Shown here piece after piece: positions 47,239 to 59,489 of a stretch of 64,000 nt of DNA. This DNA comes from Macrolepiota albuminosa (lineage: Eukaryota > Basidiomycota > Agaricomycetes > Agaricales > Agaricaceae): the NCBI GenBank assembly GCA_027475525.1, contig JAMWFC010000032.1:1984001-2048000 (forward strand). Reading direction: 5' to 3'. Below the pieces are notes generated by a model, which saw nothing but the letters and a program-made list of their open reading frames with translations, was not told where the DNA came from and made no database searches. The number at the start of each line of letters is the position of its first letter. The first letter of the stretch is position 1. The translations under genes were made by a program, and so were the position numbers.

Positions 47239-48640
47239 AATCAAATTAAAAATACTCTATGTATGTTTGAGCTATATATATGTGTGCAGACAAAGATGGC
47301 CAGCTCTAATAATTAGCACTCTTGATGCTACCTAGCAAACTGTAAGCACTGTGATTCTAACAAAGGTTTGGCAAAAAAAGTGAAATAGCACAACACAAAT
47401 ATGCCCACTATTAGCATCGTAGACAATGAAGATAATATAGATGCTGCTAGTGCCTAACTCTCTGGCAATGCTAAGTCAAGCTAGCAAGATTTAAATGGTA
47501 AGAGTAACTGAGTTCTGATTTGTTTCTATTTACATGTCTGGTAGCTATCCTTTATACTATATGCTACCAATTGGTGCCTCTCCTTGTAGCTATAGCTAAC
47601 AGTAACTGATAGCATATAGATGACAATGACCAATAGCATAACAGCCTATTGGCTATGGCAACTCTAAAACTACTTAAAATTATATAAGGCTGCTCACTTT
47701 TTAATCCAAGTCTGATTGGTCAAGATATTTCAGTGTATAGTTAGAAAAACCTCAACAGACACCATAATCTAAAAGTGCTATCTCCAGCACTAAATATAAT
47801 TCCTACTTCTAATAGGCCAAAGTGTCAGGCCTTAGTATATCTGGTCCTGTCATTGTCAATTCTTGTATTTCTGATGGTAGTGCCTTGACAGATGTCAGCA
47901 CTTAATGCTATTTTCATTCAGAACTGATTGGGGTTTGGTCAAAACTACCTCTCCAAAGTTGCACTAGTGTTATCTCTTTGTAAGTCCTGAGTCTTTTAAA
48001 TCAATGAATGGCAAATGATTAGTTAAGACTGTTAAGTAGAGCCTGCATTGAGAATCAATAGCCAAAGATATTCTGAGCTCAAGAAAGTAGCTTGAGTCTC
48101 CAGGTTTAACAAATGTCAGTCAACCTGTATTGTCTCTTGATACACTTAGTTTAAGCAGAAGCCTATCACTGGATTATCATGCATACAATGTTCTTCAAGA
48201 AGAAGTCAGGAGATCATGAGATAATAATCCAGATAGAGTATTTGATTTCTTCATGCTAGCCAATGCCATTTCTAGATATTGATATTGATGTTTGACAATG
48301 CCAGGCTGCATTGCAAACTCATTCTAAACCTCAGAATATCCAGAAAAACAATCTGGTCTCTACTTTACCAACTATGTCTTTTCAACATTCAGAGATATTG
48401 ACTGACAACAATCAGTAGAGAGCAAACTCAATGGAGAGAACAAAGAATAATACAAATTGATCTAAAGCAAATATTGCTGTTTCAAATGGATCTGCTACAG
48501 AACTAATTTCTCTATCACAACTGTTTGTTACTGACAACTTTAATAATACTGTACTCCATACCATTGACAAACAAGAAGAGAATGACAGTGATTTCTACCT
48601 TTATCATGCTCCAACTGAAGAAGACAAATCCACTCTATAT
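47239..48640. other. AT-rich region, no supported gene
   Basis: No convincing frame. It precedes the second Copia element on the same strand and may hold its decayed gag or leader. Confidence 0.4.
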
Positions 48641-49424
48641 CTGGTATTTGTAAGCTTGGTGACACTAGTTGCTTTGGCATTCAGAATTCAATTTAATACT
48701 TGGCTCAGAATGTACAACACATATTGTGAAAGATAAGCAATTTTTTTGAACATATCATCTGAAACAAGCCATACCTGTTGGGACTGCCAATTGTGGAACT
48801 CTCAATACTCTGGCTCATGGTGATGTTAAATTCTGAACTTATATCAATAGAAAGAACATTATTCTGGTTCTGAAGGATTGCTTACATGCACCAGATGTTT
48901 CTATCAACTTACTTTCAGTTGGCCTGATAGTTGAAAACAACATAAAATTAAGATTTGAAAAAGATTTCACCTCATTATTTTTTCTGTTGATTTCTAAAAA
49001 CCTTGGAGACAAATCAATAATGGTGACAGTTCATAAAAGACTATCATTCTTTTATTACAATTTTGTAATATCACTTGTGGATGAAAACTTATCTTTCTTA
49101 GCACTGAGAAACATTACAGTTTTATTTACAAAAGTACCAGTGACACTATAACTTTGGCACAGATATATGGGCCATCCTGCACAGGAGACTACATAAATGA
49201 TATTGACAAAAACTTTGTAACTGAAGTTGATTACTCAGAGAAACTCAAAAATTTACAATGCATACCTTGCATCATTGGTAAACAACCAGCTTGACCATAT
49301 GACAACAACAAACATCAAGCAGATAGTATTGGAGAATTGCTCCACATGGATTCCTGTGGTCCATTTTCTATGAGATTTTTGAACAGGAACACAAGTTATT
49401 TTCATTCATTTAAATGTCAGCAGT

Positions 49425-49829
49425 ATGGAATTATTAGCCAAAAAGAATCAAGCATTAAAACATTTCAAGAGAGTACAGTCTGAATTAGAGTTGAAATCAG
49501 GAAATAAGATCAAGATAGTTCAATGTGATGGAGCAAAGGAATTTGTTGAAGAGAAACTGCAGAAATATTTGGTGGAAAAGGGGATAGTAATGCAATCAAC
49601 AGCACTGTATGCACATCAGCAAAATGGAAAAGCAGAAAGATATATACACACCATTGAAGATACAGCACAAACATTAATGGCCAAATCAGGATTACCAATG
49701 TCTTTTCTCAGTGATGCTGTACTCATGGCACAATATCTTCAAAATAACTTACCAACAACAATGCTGCCAGGACTCATGACTTCATATAAGATACTGGAAG
49801 GGATTAAGCCAGATTTGTCACATTTTTGA
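49425..49829 (+). pseudogene. Copia integrase core fragment
   Basis: Contains VQCDGAKEFVEEKLQKYL (second catalytic Asp), QSTALYAHQQNGKAERYIHT (catalytic Glu within the NGxAER motif) and AKSGLPMSFLSDAVLMAQYL. The first catalytic Asp region upstream is broken by stops. Confidence 0.88.
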
Positions 49830-50649
49830 GTATGGGGTTGCCATGTTTTGTGTTAAATCTGAAAGAGATGAGGAAGAAAGGAGATCCCAAGAGGTTTAAA
49901 GCCATTTTTGTGGAATATAATGAAAGCAGGATAGGCTGGAGAGTTTGTGACTTAAATGGCCAATATTACTTCTCAAGGGATGTTGTATTCAATGAAAATA
50001 TTTGAGGGAGATTATGACCAGGAATAACGTCAACTACAACACACCTTCAATCTATATCCTCAACATCAACTTCATCATTGTCAAATAAATCATGTTTGGA
50101 GACTTCTAAAACAGTGCCAGATTTACATTCACATTTGGAAGAGCCTGACATTGAACATCAATGACTAAAATGACAAATTTGACAAATAAAGGTGGGAAAG
50201 ACTTTCTTCAAGGAAATAACAAAAAGGAATGAGAGACTTACTAAACTATGAGCAGATTGTCATGCAAAGGTGAAGTCACATCAAGATCTTTCTGTGATTT
50301 TAGACATTGATTCATTGATGAAGACAGCTTACTTCTTCAACATAATGGACAACCTTACAGAGTTAAAGGATTTTACCATGTTTGATTTTAAAGCTTATGT
50401 GATGTTTGAAAATGATACTCCACCTTTTTATACTGAACCTCAAGAGTACAATTTGTCAAAAGCTCCAGAAAACTTTTGAGAGGAAATGAAAAGACCTGAT
50501 GTGAAAATTTGGTGGCAAGCTATGGGAGAAGAGGTTGAGAGTTTAAAAGAACAAGAAGTCTTCATTTTGGCAACATCAGCAGAGGGGAAGAAAGCTATAG
50601 GAGTCCAATAGGTATATGCATTTAAATATAACCCAGATGGTATGATTAT

Positions 50650-51280
50650 ACAAAGGAGGAAAAAGCTAGACTGGTGGCCAAAGAATTTAGTCAACAACCT
50701 GAAGATTATGGATCCACATATGCTCCTGTGGCCAAGATGACCAGTATTCATATTGCCCTTGCTTATGCAGCAATGAATGATTTTGAAATTTTTTCATTCA
50801 ATGTCAAGACCACTTTTCTCAACGCACCACTAACACATGAACTGTACTGTAAACAGATTCCAGGATTTCTGGATGAGGATCTAAAGAAAGTCAATAAGCT
50901 TTTACAAGTGATATATGGATTTAAACAATCTTCAAGAGAGTGGTATAATCTGCTGAGAGAAGTTTTGGAAGGCATTGGGCTAATCAGATGTGAGGTTGAT
51001 CAGGCGGTATTCTATGGGACCTTTTCATTGCCCTCTCATCAATCAAAATCAATTCCAAAACTGGCAGATGGAAAGGATCTTTTCATTATTGTGTGCATTC
51101 ATGTGGATGATGGACTCAACATTACAAACTCAAAGAATTATATGAGTGGGTCCTAGGCGAAATGAACAAACGATTTCAAGTCAAAGATTCAGGAGCCACG
51201 TCTTTATATCTTGGTATCTGGACAAAAACTATGGTTATCACAAAAGGAATACATTCTGGATCTATTGGTGATATATTGTT
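50650..51280 (+). pseudogene. Copia reverse transcriptase fragment
   Basis: Fits the RVT_2 family: RLVAKEFSQQPEDYGSTYAP-like start, SFNVKTTFLNAPLTHELYCK (first catalytic Asp position reads Asn-Val-Lys), LLQVIYGFKQSSREWY, and the active-site IIVCIHVDDGLNI (His instead of the usual Tyr). A stop at about 51156 is followed by NKRFQVKDSGATSLYLGI, after which homology ends at the arm boundary. Confidence 0.88.
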
Positions 51281-51566
51281 TACTAGATGCTATGGCTACG
51301 CGATGGGTTTTGGATCATCAATTTGTGGGAGCTGTCCTCATTGGTGAATACAAACAAATCCTTGATTGACTTAAAACGTCATCGCCAATTGACCTCTATA
51401 CTCAGGTGCGCGGCTCGGTGTCTCGGAGCATATTGATGATAATCACAAGACATTCAGATTTCATCTAACTCTGGAGGATAACGATGATATAGAGGCAGTA
51501 CTGGCCCACTCCAACGGACGGACCATCATCACGTCGATTGGTGATTGTGGTGCTGAATATCGTTGA
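51280..51566 (+). pseudogene. 3' fragment of aldo/keto reductase
   Basis: Duplicate of the last two exons of the gene at 35733-37302: ATRWVLDHQFVGAV, an intron, then ARLGVSEHIDDNHKTF and the end GDCGAEYR with a stop at 51564-51566. Everything upstream of the ATRWV segment is absent, so it is a truncated copy left by the segmental duplication. Confidence 0.88.
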
Positions 51567-51829
51567 AATGAATTGTACAGATCATTGTGAAAACGAACAT
51601 CTCTATTTATCAATACTTGAGGTCAATCAACACTTCCTGACCTGATTGAATCGGCAAGTGTGGCCAGCTCCTTACTAGTAATTTCAGTGATCACATCAAG
51701 AGAAAAAAGTTTTTGCGAGCTTCCTCGAAGAATGATGATGATCTGGTATAAATTAGAAAATGATGTTATGCGGTGTACACTTGATGATGAATGTAAATTA
51801 TGAAAACGGAATGCACGGAAACTGAAAAA

Positions 51830-54800
51830 CTAGAGTTTGCTGGGAGACGGGAAGGTCGGCGGTAGGCGCTGAATGGGTTGTAGCTTTCGCTTCAAATCGC
51901 GTAATATGGTTGTCTTGGGATGCCAGTCTCTGAAGGCATCCCTCAACTCTGCAATTTCTCGTGAAAAAAAGCTTATCACTCGCTCGTCTGCGATCACGTC
52001 GCGCAGAGACCACGGGATCTATCATTATGAAATGAGCGAGGAGCGCTTGTTTGAGCGTCAAAACTTGGGCAAATACACACCTCGTAATCATTTTGTTCCG
52101 AAGCTGCGTTAAACGACTCGAGAACTAGCTCAGGATGTTGGTCTTCTAGCCCATCATTGGTAAGAAAAAGATATTTGACGGCCAAACTGGAGTGACATTT
52201 GACTTAGCACAGTAGACTGATAAATGAAATAATCCTCAAGCCATTATGGCCTTAACGCACGTATATGTAGAAATTTCCTCGTAGGCAGTTGAATGACCCA
52301 CACCGTTGAGAGATCCGGCAGTCGCTTCCGATAGATGCATCGTTAATCCGGAATCAGAGATACCGGAATTGAGGATACGAATGAGGAGTACGAGAAGGTT
52401 GGACAAAAAATCCGACGAACTGAAATGAAACATTTCAACGTGAAACAGCGCAGGTCCTACAAGACACAGGTCGAGACATACTGGTAGGCATCACCATCAA
52501 TATACAAAGCTCGCAAGATTAGGGGGTGTGATGCGGCTGTGAACAGGCCAGAATAAATCGGCACAACTTGATCGTTTAGAGAAGCCACGTAAACAATCTT
52601 CGTCTGTAGTAGCGGCGAAATGAGTGATTACCTCAGTTGAAGATGAACACTTGGAGACATACGCCATGGTCTACGATACGTTTGAGAGCCTTTACATAGT
52701 TCTTTGATACCTCGCTCTCTGTGTTCTGGAGTTGATGCCAAAGGTCAGAAAACAGCGTAACGAAGATTGGCAACGAGACACGAGAATCAAAAGAGGGAGA
52801 AGGATCAATCAGGTCAAGAGTTAAGATGAACTATTGTCAAGGAAAAAACTATCATACCTGAAACTCGAAGAGCTCGCGAGCTGCTGCGGTCTCGAAGTAC
52901 TAAACACAAATATTAGTATTAAACATGGATTGTATCAAAACGGACGGCAGTTTGTATCACAGACAACCTACCTGGAAATAAGGCTGGAGCAAAGAACTGC
53001 TGCTTAGATATCGTAACGGCCCAAGGTGAATGCCGCATAATGCTAGGCAGCACACACGTTGCGGCCTCTGGTGCTTACTCGCTTCTACATGAGAAACACT
53101 TGACGCTGGCAAGTGAAGTGGAAATGCCCCCGCAGTACCGAGAATGCTTTCCGTTGCATCTAATACCGTTTTGGCTACGGAACCCGTATGCGACACCTTC
53201 ACGGCGTGTGATGTCCGGATGTGCCCGTCTTGGATCAACCGATCCAAAAGATGAGTGGATACGATGGAGCCTTGTGAATGAGTCGCCACTATAAGGGCGT
53301 CTGCAGCGTGGATATCATCCATCCATGCCTGGTTCGCTTTCAAGTTTGCATACAATCTGCTCAGCACGAGCGTTAATCACCTCGACAGTGTACAAATGCA
53401 TCAACCTGCCTGGTCACGCGGCCTTCAATTGTCCCCTCTCCCTCCAGCGGTACTTTCGTGATCTTGTCCAGCTTTACTCCGTTTGCCTCCTGAAACTCTT
53501 CGAGCGCTTGTACCGTCATATTCACAAATTTTGAGCTAGTACCCGTCGGCTACATGGGTATCACGTTAGTACACATGACGGCGCAAGAGTGGACAAAGAA
53601 TTTGACGAAAGAAAAAAGAATGAGTGTGGAGGTGATCGGGGAAAGAAAGGCAGAGTAATGAAAATTCTGTTCGCTCCTCCTATCCAATGTTCTGTAAAGA
53701 AGGGTGGCATCAAACCCGAGTCGACGGCGAAGACAGGGAAAACAAAGATGCGAACAGAAGTCACGAGTCTCGGAAATAAGGAGAAGCTAAGAAAAATAGC
53801 GTATAGAAAAAGAATGGAAATTGCTCATGGTGATGTGCTCCGCTTCGCTTTTCAGAAGCAGTTGTACAAACTTCACTTTTCGTTGCGACAACTGGATAGA
53901 GAATAGAGGCTGAAGCACTGGAATATCCGTGGAGCAAAATGCCGGAAATGAAGTCAATGTCTGGGTTCGAAATTTCCAGGAGTGGGAAATGCCGGAGATT
54001 GGGGCAAATGAAAGGAGAAAACCGTCAGCCCATTTCTCGCATGTCATCAGAAATTCGCCACAACAAGCTTCAGCGGATAGCCCACAAATACGGCTACGAC
54101 CAGATCCCAATTAGAATGTGCATTGATAGCACTGTAGGGGGAAACCCAGGAATCCCGCGACAGGTGGGAGAATTGTGAAGGACGAAGCGGGAATAAGCGA
54201 GAGGATCTGAATCTGAACCATAAAGCTCGTTCGCCCCATTACAGATTTTACCACATGGTAGTGGTGTGTGAAAACGAAAAAAGGCGGCGAAAAAAAAAGA
54301 GGAAAGTCCAACCCAAAACCAGAATTAGAACAAACTCACCTCTCCAATAACGCTCCGCATGACAGCGCCGGGGAACCAGCCGTGCACGCCAATGACAACC
54401 ACGCGCTTACACCCCCTCAGCACGTCCTCTTTCACGTCTCCCACATCCCTCTCTTTGCCTTTGCCCTTGCCTTTACCCAGACCCCACCTTGAACTAGAGG
54501 TAGACGTCGACAGCGGTGGATTCGGAGGATTCACAATATCATAAGCGCGCGGGAGTTCCTTGCCAAAATATTTGAGACACTCTGCCCTCTCCCGCTGCTT
54601 GTCCGGGTGCACATCCGACGTCTGGCCACCTTCGTCGCCACTGAACAAGACTCCGCTGACTAACCGCATCGTCTTGCTGAATGCACCCTCCGCTCCGGCT
54701 TGAGGTGGTGGCGGGACCTGGCTACGCGGTAGAGTGTGGAATGTGTCGGACCACGTAGGCAGTATGAGATTTGGCACGGGCGTGCGTGTCGGTCGATTTG

Positions 54801-57295
54801 GGGGGGTATTTGATCCAGAGCTGGGCTGAGACTTCGACTTCGACTTCGGTTGAGATTGAGCTGTGGACATGGATGTGGAAGTAGGGTTTGATTTGACGGA
54901 GGGCGAAGGTGAGGGCGGTTTCTTCATGCTGGGAGCGGGACTCGAGGAGCGCACGGAAGCGGATGCAGGCGTGAATTTGATTGAGTCGGCAATGATCAGC
55001 GGAGGCGCTTTGCCTTTGATGTTGGGTGCGGGGGTAACCGAGGGAGAGCGCGAAGTTGAGAGTGTAGCGGCTTTGTCTGATGGTTTCTCCTTATTCTTCT
55101 CCCGTTCACCGGACTTGTCCGTAGCAACGGGCTTGGTCTTCTCCGCGGGAGTAGTTGCACCCTTCACAGTGGCATCGCGACCCCGTTTTTGTGCTGGTGC
55201 CTGAGTTTGAGTTTGCAGATCCTGTTGCGGTTCATCATCGGGCACATCCATCACCTCCATCCCGTTTTCGTCCCTTTCAACATCCTGCACCGGCGGAGCA
55301 GTGATAGTCTTGACGATGAGAGATCTCGAGGAAAAGAAAGATGCCCATCCGGACCTATTCAGGGCGATAGTAGCCTCGACAGGGTTAAGCGTCCTCGGTG
55401 ACTGTTCCAGCTCCAAGACTTTCGAAGTCTCGCTGTGCGCAGCCACTGCGTTTTTTACCTCACTGATTCCTGTGAGTGCAGACGCCGTTATCGTTTCGGT
55501 TTCCGGTTTCTCGTCCGGGGCGTATGTCGTTTCTGTGGCGGTACTTGCAGGAGTAGTAGGTGTAGGAACTAGAGTTGAGGTGGAGGCGGACGAGTACCAC
55601 GTCCAGGGGTTGTACCAGGAACTCGTGGATGCCGGGAGTGCAGCATCCTCAGCATCTCCTGAGTTGGGTCTTGGGGTCGACGTTAGATCGATAGACTCAA
55701 GAAGCGATTGGACCCTGTCATCTGCGGGTGCGAGGTCCGAATTCGAATCAGAATTGGACTCTACGGGTGGAGCGGGCGTTGTCCCACGAATGGTAGGTGC
55801 AGGTGAGGGATCACGGCTTGTGGGCTGCGTAGATTCTGCGGGCGCGGAGACTGTTACTGTAGGAGAGGAAGACCATCCAACGTAAGACCACCACGAAGAA
55901 GATGTTTGGATGGTAGATATAGCGGTAGGAGATTGAATAGTGGTTTCTTCCGTTGTAACTGGTGGTGAATCGATGACAGGAGTTGAATCTGACGTGACGA
56001 TCGCGATCTCTGGTACAGCTAAGGTAGTCTCTGTTGTCGGGTTTGATTCAGTGGGGTCTGAATATGGTTCAGAGACTTCAAAGAGGATGAGCTGCATCAT
56101 GACGGTCAGAGATTGTAACAACTGACTTGGTTTTGAATCTAAAACATCTTTGGGAACTTTATCTATTGGAAGCTTTGGCCGTCCAAGCAAGGGTATACTA
56201 AGAGTAAATCTGCTTGTCGAAGGATTAAGAGATGATAGCCTTGGTATGCTGGTGGTACTGTCGTTACTCGGGCTTGTGACCATGGCATGAGTTGTGATGG
56301 ATGTTGGCGAAGAGGATAGTGGAGCAAATGCAGGAATAGTTGGTATTTCCTCGTCAATAGAAGACGGTACAGAACTTGTGCGTTCAGGAGTAGGTGAGCG
56401 AGGTGAAGAGAACCAGGAGCGTTTGGAGGTGGGCTGACGGGGAATGGCTCGTGGCGGCGAAGGGATTGGTGTAGGAGGCTGCGACGGTGGAAGCGGCATT
56501 GTTGCTGCATCCATTGGAGGCGTAGCATCCCGGTTTACTGCCGGTCCAGCTGGAGGCGGCGAGTTGGTTTCGGCTGCTACTTCCCTAATGGACGTACGCT
56601 CAATTGATGTAACTGCCCTTTGGTGCAACTCGTCAGCCTTGGCCCGTCCTCTGGCTCTAGAGAGCGAGCCAAACCAAGACAGCTTGGGCGTTGGCGTATC
56701 AGATAAAGGAGACGGTATTGGCTCGGAGGTGCTCATAATTGGAGAACTAGCTGTAATGTTGATTGATGGCGCTGCAGCAACTGGCTCAGTCGGCACCGAC
56801 GGCTGTGGCGCTTCCTGCGATGATGAAAATACATCTTCTAGACGATTCATGAGACATACTTCATCATAAATCAGATAACATACCTTGGCTCGCCACGTCC
56901 CTGTCATTCGTAATGGCCACTGATTGTTCAGCCAACGATGGCGCAGCCTCTAAATAATACCTTGTAACTTGCTGAGCTTTCATTATTATTTGAAGCAACA
57001 CACCTTGACTATGTGTTTGTTGAATCCCATCACTTCCGCGGCCAACCATAGCAGCTAATGTTTGCTCTTCGTTTTCTTCGGCGTCCAGTTCGTCCAACGA
57101 GAAAGTCTTGATCACAGGCAGATTCGATTTAGCAGATGCCAACGGCGCACCGTGCTCCGGTTCCGCAAATACGTATGACAGGCCCGTGCGAGCCGGCGAG
57201 TTCTTTGAAATCGTCACTGTCCGCCAAACAGGCGGCGTTCGCGAGCGCAATGTCGACGTCGAGCGTGATGATGAGGAACGCCTGGTGGAGGACAT
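51830..57295 (-). CDS. YML020W-like alpha/beta-hydrolase domain protein
   Basis: Large protein with a Ser/Thr/Pro-rich low-complexity N-terminal two thirds and a C-terminal alpha/beta-hydrolase domain related to yeast YML020W (uncharacterised). The start at 57295 gives MSSTRRSSSSRSTSTLRSRT, and an acidic DELDAEENEEQ region follows. The main exon (about 56,833-54,337) ends in VVVIGVHGWFPGAVMRSVIG. A long intron of ~780 nt follows, then FVNMTVQALEEFQEANGVKL, LIVATHSQGSIVSTHLLDRL (GxSxG-like HSQG nucleophile), RVCCLALCGIHLGPLRYLSS, VNDQVVPIYSGLFTAASHP, LNGVGHSTAYEE (likely catalytic His) and the C-terminus FPSPSKL with stop at 51830-51832. No signal peptide. Exons join in frame with GT-AG introns, so this copy is the functional one. 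Confidence 0.87.
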
Positions 57296-57447
57296 CGACT
57301 GGCGGAGTCTACGCCCGTTCAGTCGCCCCCCAAAGTACAAGCAATGAAGCACGTGTTTCGTGTGTGGGGCGCACGTGGCTACCGAATGACCAAGGGAGTT
57401 TGCTCGTTTGACTCGCACTCAGAAATCTCCCTGTCAACATTCCGTAA

Positions 57448-58660
57448 TCTGCCGTATTTCTTTCATGATCAATGTCAACCTCGACATCAGGGGTTTCAAC
57501 TGACATCTATATCGAAGCCCCGCTACTGCTTAGGGATGAAAAGGTCACCTGTATGGCTTAGAAACACGATCTTCGTCATAGCATTCGCCATTCTTAGATC
57601 TCAACATCATACAAGCCGTCACCGGTGGTATCACACGCGTCAATCGTCATCCAAGTGAATAATACAGATTTGGTCACATGTTTTCTGCCTGTGTCTAGCA
57701 TGGGGTCAATTTCTCTTCGGTGTGTCGTAGAGGATGGTGGGTGCTGAAATAGACTGACTTCATTCAATTCTCAACTCCTGGTGGAAATTTGAACTGTACA
57801 AGCTTTGCTCAAAAGATGTTGAGCTTGTTTCACTTTGTCATGCATAGCTGCTGGTATTACTCGATTGATTCTGGATCTCCAAATTCCCTTTCTGCACTTA
57901 TTACTATTTTGGGGTCAAGCCTGGTTGATTTGGTTTACGGCACTAATTTAGGTCTATCACTCAACCATGCTGTCTATCTATTCACACTTCTTTGTTCTTT
58001 CTCCATGAATTTAGTGGCAGTTGATGGCATCCAATTTTCAGAGACACAACAAGATACCAACTCTTGGAATCTATCTCATTCTCGATGGCGTCTTACTCGT
58101 TGAAGTGATACTCCATCTTGATCAGCATTTTCTTTGTCCAGGTAAAGAAAGGCTAACTGGAAATTTTCTGTTCAGTTTTAAGCTAGCTGGGCATTTACAT
58201 TCTGTCACGAGGTGATCACATTCCAGTCTTTTCACCCTGCTTTTTGGTTGCTGGATTGTTTGGATCTATATTTTCATATATTCGGAAGGTCCTGCCCGCT
58301 ACATGGTATTCCAAAGCCTAGTAGTATCTGCTGCACTATGTTGGTTGGAATTGAACCACCACCACACCCCCATTGGTGCCTAATTTCCAAGCGTAAATCA
58401 TCTGTCGATGAAATTGTAAAATTGGGATGGAACTACTCGCTGGTTTCAGTATTGAAAGCCAAATCTATCAGTCTCTGGACTACATCCCTCAGAAACAGGG
58501 TATGAAACAGTGTGCAGCCCATAGCCAAAAAGAAAACCTTGAATGGAAAACCAATAACTAGCTTATCAAGAGGTTGCACTGGCTTGTGACTAACATTGTA
58601 CATAACCAGCATCTTCGTACATTCGTGCACTTTCGACGTATATTATATTTCATGTACCAC
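57448..58660 (-). pseudogene. Decayed unidentified coding region
   Basis: On the minus strand, codon-like stretches broken by TGA/TAG/TAA appear: LDLAFNTETSE-type helix near 58,440, RLEIRHQWGCGGGSIPTN near 58,370, and LDPKIVISAEREFGDPESIE near 57,900. Several stops sit where CGA, CAA or CAG would fit, that is C-to-T decay. I do not recognise the protein. It could be an old transposon gene. Confidence 0.3.
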
Positions 58661-58665
58661 TTTCC

Positions 58666-59425
58666 TCAAGCATCGAGTAGGCGCTTCTCAGCCTCCTCAA
58701 AGTTAATGACAGACCAAATGGCATTTAAATACTGAGAGCATATGTTGAGCATAGGATAATGTTCAGGTTAGTGAGGATGACGTACGTCCGCCTTGACATT
58801 GAGGTACTGAAGATAGAAAGCGTGTTCCCAAATATCGACACCAATGATAGGGACAAGGTGGAGCAGAGGATCTTGGTTGGCAGTGGTCGCGATCTCAAGA
58901 CGCTTCGTACTTTTGTTATAGCCCTATAGAGACGTTAGAAGAAGGAGAAAGATTTTGTGAAAAATGCAACGTACGAGCCAACCCCAGCCTGAGCCCTGGA
59001 TACCAAGAGTCGCAGCATTGAATTCCTTCTTAAAGTTATCAAGGCTTCCAAATGCAGCTTCGATCGCAGTTTTCAGAGGTCCATCTCTGAGAATTCCACC
59101 GGGTCCTTGCTTCTCAGCGGCGGGAGCAAGATTCTTCCAGAAGAGGGAGTGGTTAATGTGTCCTGGATAAAAACAGTACACAAGATAAGATCTGATAAGA
59201 TCAATAAAAATCAAGCAACTCACCACCACCGTTGAACTTGAGAGCAGCCTGAAGAGCAATACGTTCCTTGGGGGTAGAGGCTTTGGCGTACGCGGCCTCA
59301 GCAGCGTTGAGAGCATTCACATAGGTTTGATGGTGTTTTTTGTGGTGGAGTTCCATAATCTGGCGAGAAATGTACGGCTCGAGAGCATCATATGGGTAGG
59401 GGAGGTCAGGAAGAACGTGAGTCAT
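58666..59425 (-). CDS. Manganese superoxide dismutase (cytosolic type)
   Basis: Converts superoxide to hydrogen peroxide and oxygen. Four exons, 59425-59224, 59162-58975, 58923-58786 and 58731-58666, total 594 nt and give 197 residues. The product starts [20 protein letters not shown]. Metal ligands: His in [16 protein letters not shown], His in [12 protein letters not shown], and Asp and His in the signature DIWEHAFY. It ends [11 protein letters not shown]. The protein begins directly at the mature domain with no mitochondrial presequence, so a cytosolic location is likely, as known for some basidiomycete MnSODs. Complete and undamaged. Confidence 0.95.
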
Positions 59426-59476
59426 TGCGTCAAGCGGGTCGATATGTAGTAAGTAGGAAGTATGGATGCTCCCGGG

Positions 59477-59484
59477 AATTTATA
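59477..59484 (-). promoter_or_regulatory. TATA-like element of the MnSOD gene
   Basis: TATAAATT on the minus strand, 52-59 bp upstream of the ATG at 59425. Confidence 0.4.
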
Positions 59485-59489
59485 AGACG

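Larger units (their letters stand above)
48650..51280 (+). mobile_element. Ty1/Copia element 2, decayed, truncated at the duplication edge
   Basis: Plus-strand order: protease remnant (LGSECTTHIVKDKQFF near 48,690, where the usual DSG reads GSE), pre-integrase (LWHRYMGHPAQETT near 49,150), integrase core, then reverse transcriptase to about 51,280. There the sequence switches abruptly to the aldo/keto reductase 3' end of the right duplication arm. Many stops are present. No LTRs found. Confidence 0.87.
51280..57447 (-). repeat. Right arm of ~6-kb inverted segmental duplication
   Basis: Inverted match of 30090-36005. The inner end joins Copia element 2 at about 51,280 and the outer end is at about 57,447. 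Contains the intact hydrolase gene and a 3' scrap of the aldo/keto reductase gene. Confidence 0.93.

Noticed and set aside
55301..55885. 194-codon plus-strand open frame (and others at 54863, 56444) opposite the hydrolase gene
   Set aside because: Antisense shadows of the Ser/Pro-rich hydrolase exon. Composition follows the complementary strand, there is no domain, and the sense gene is well supported.
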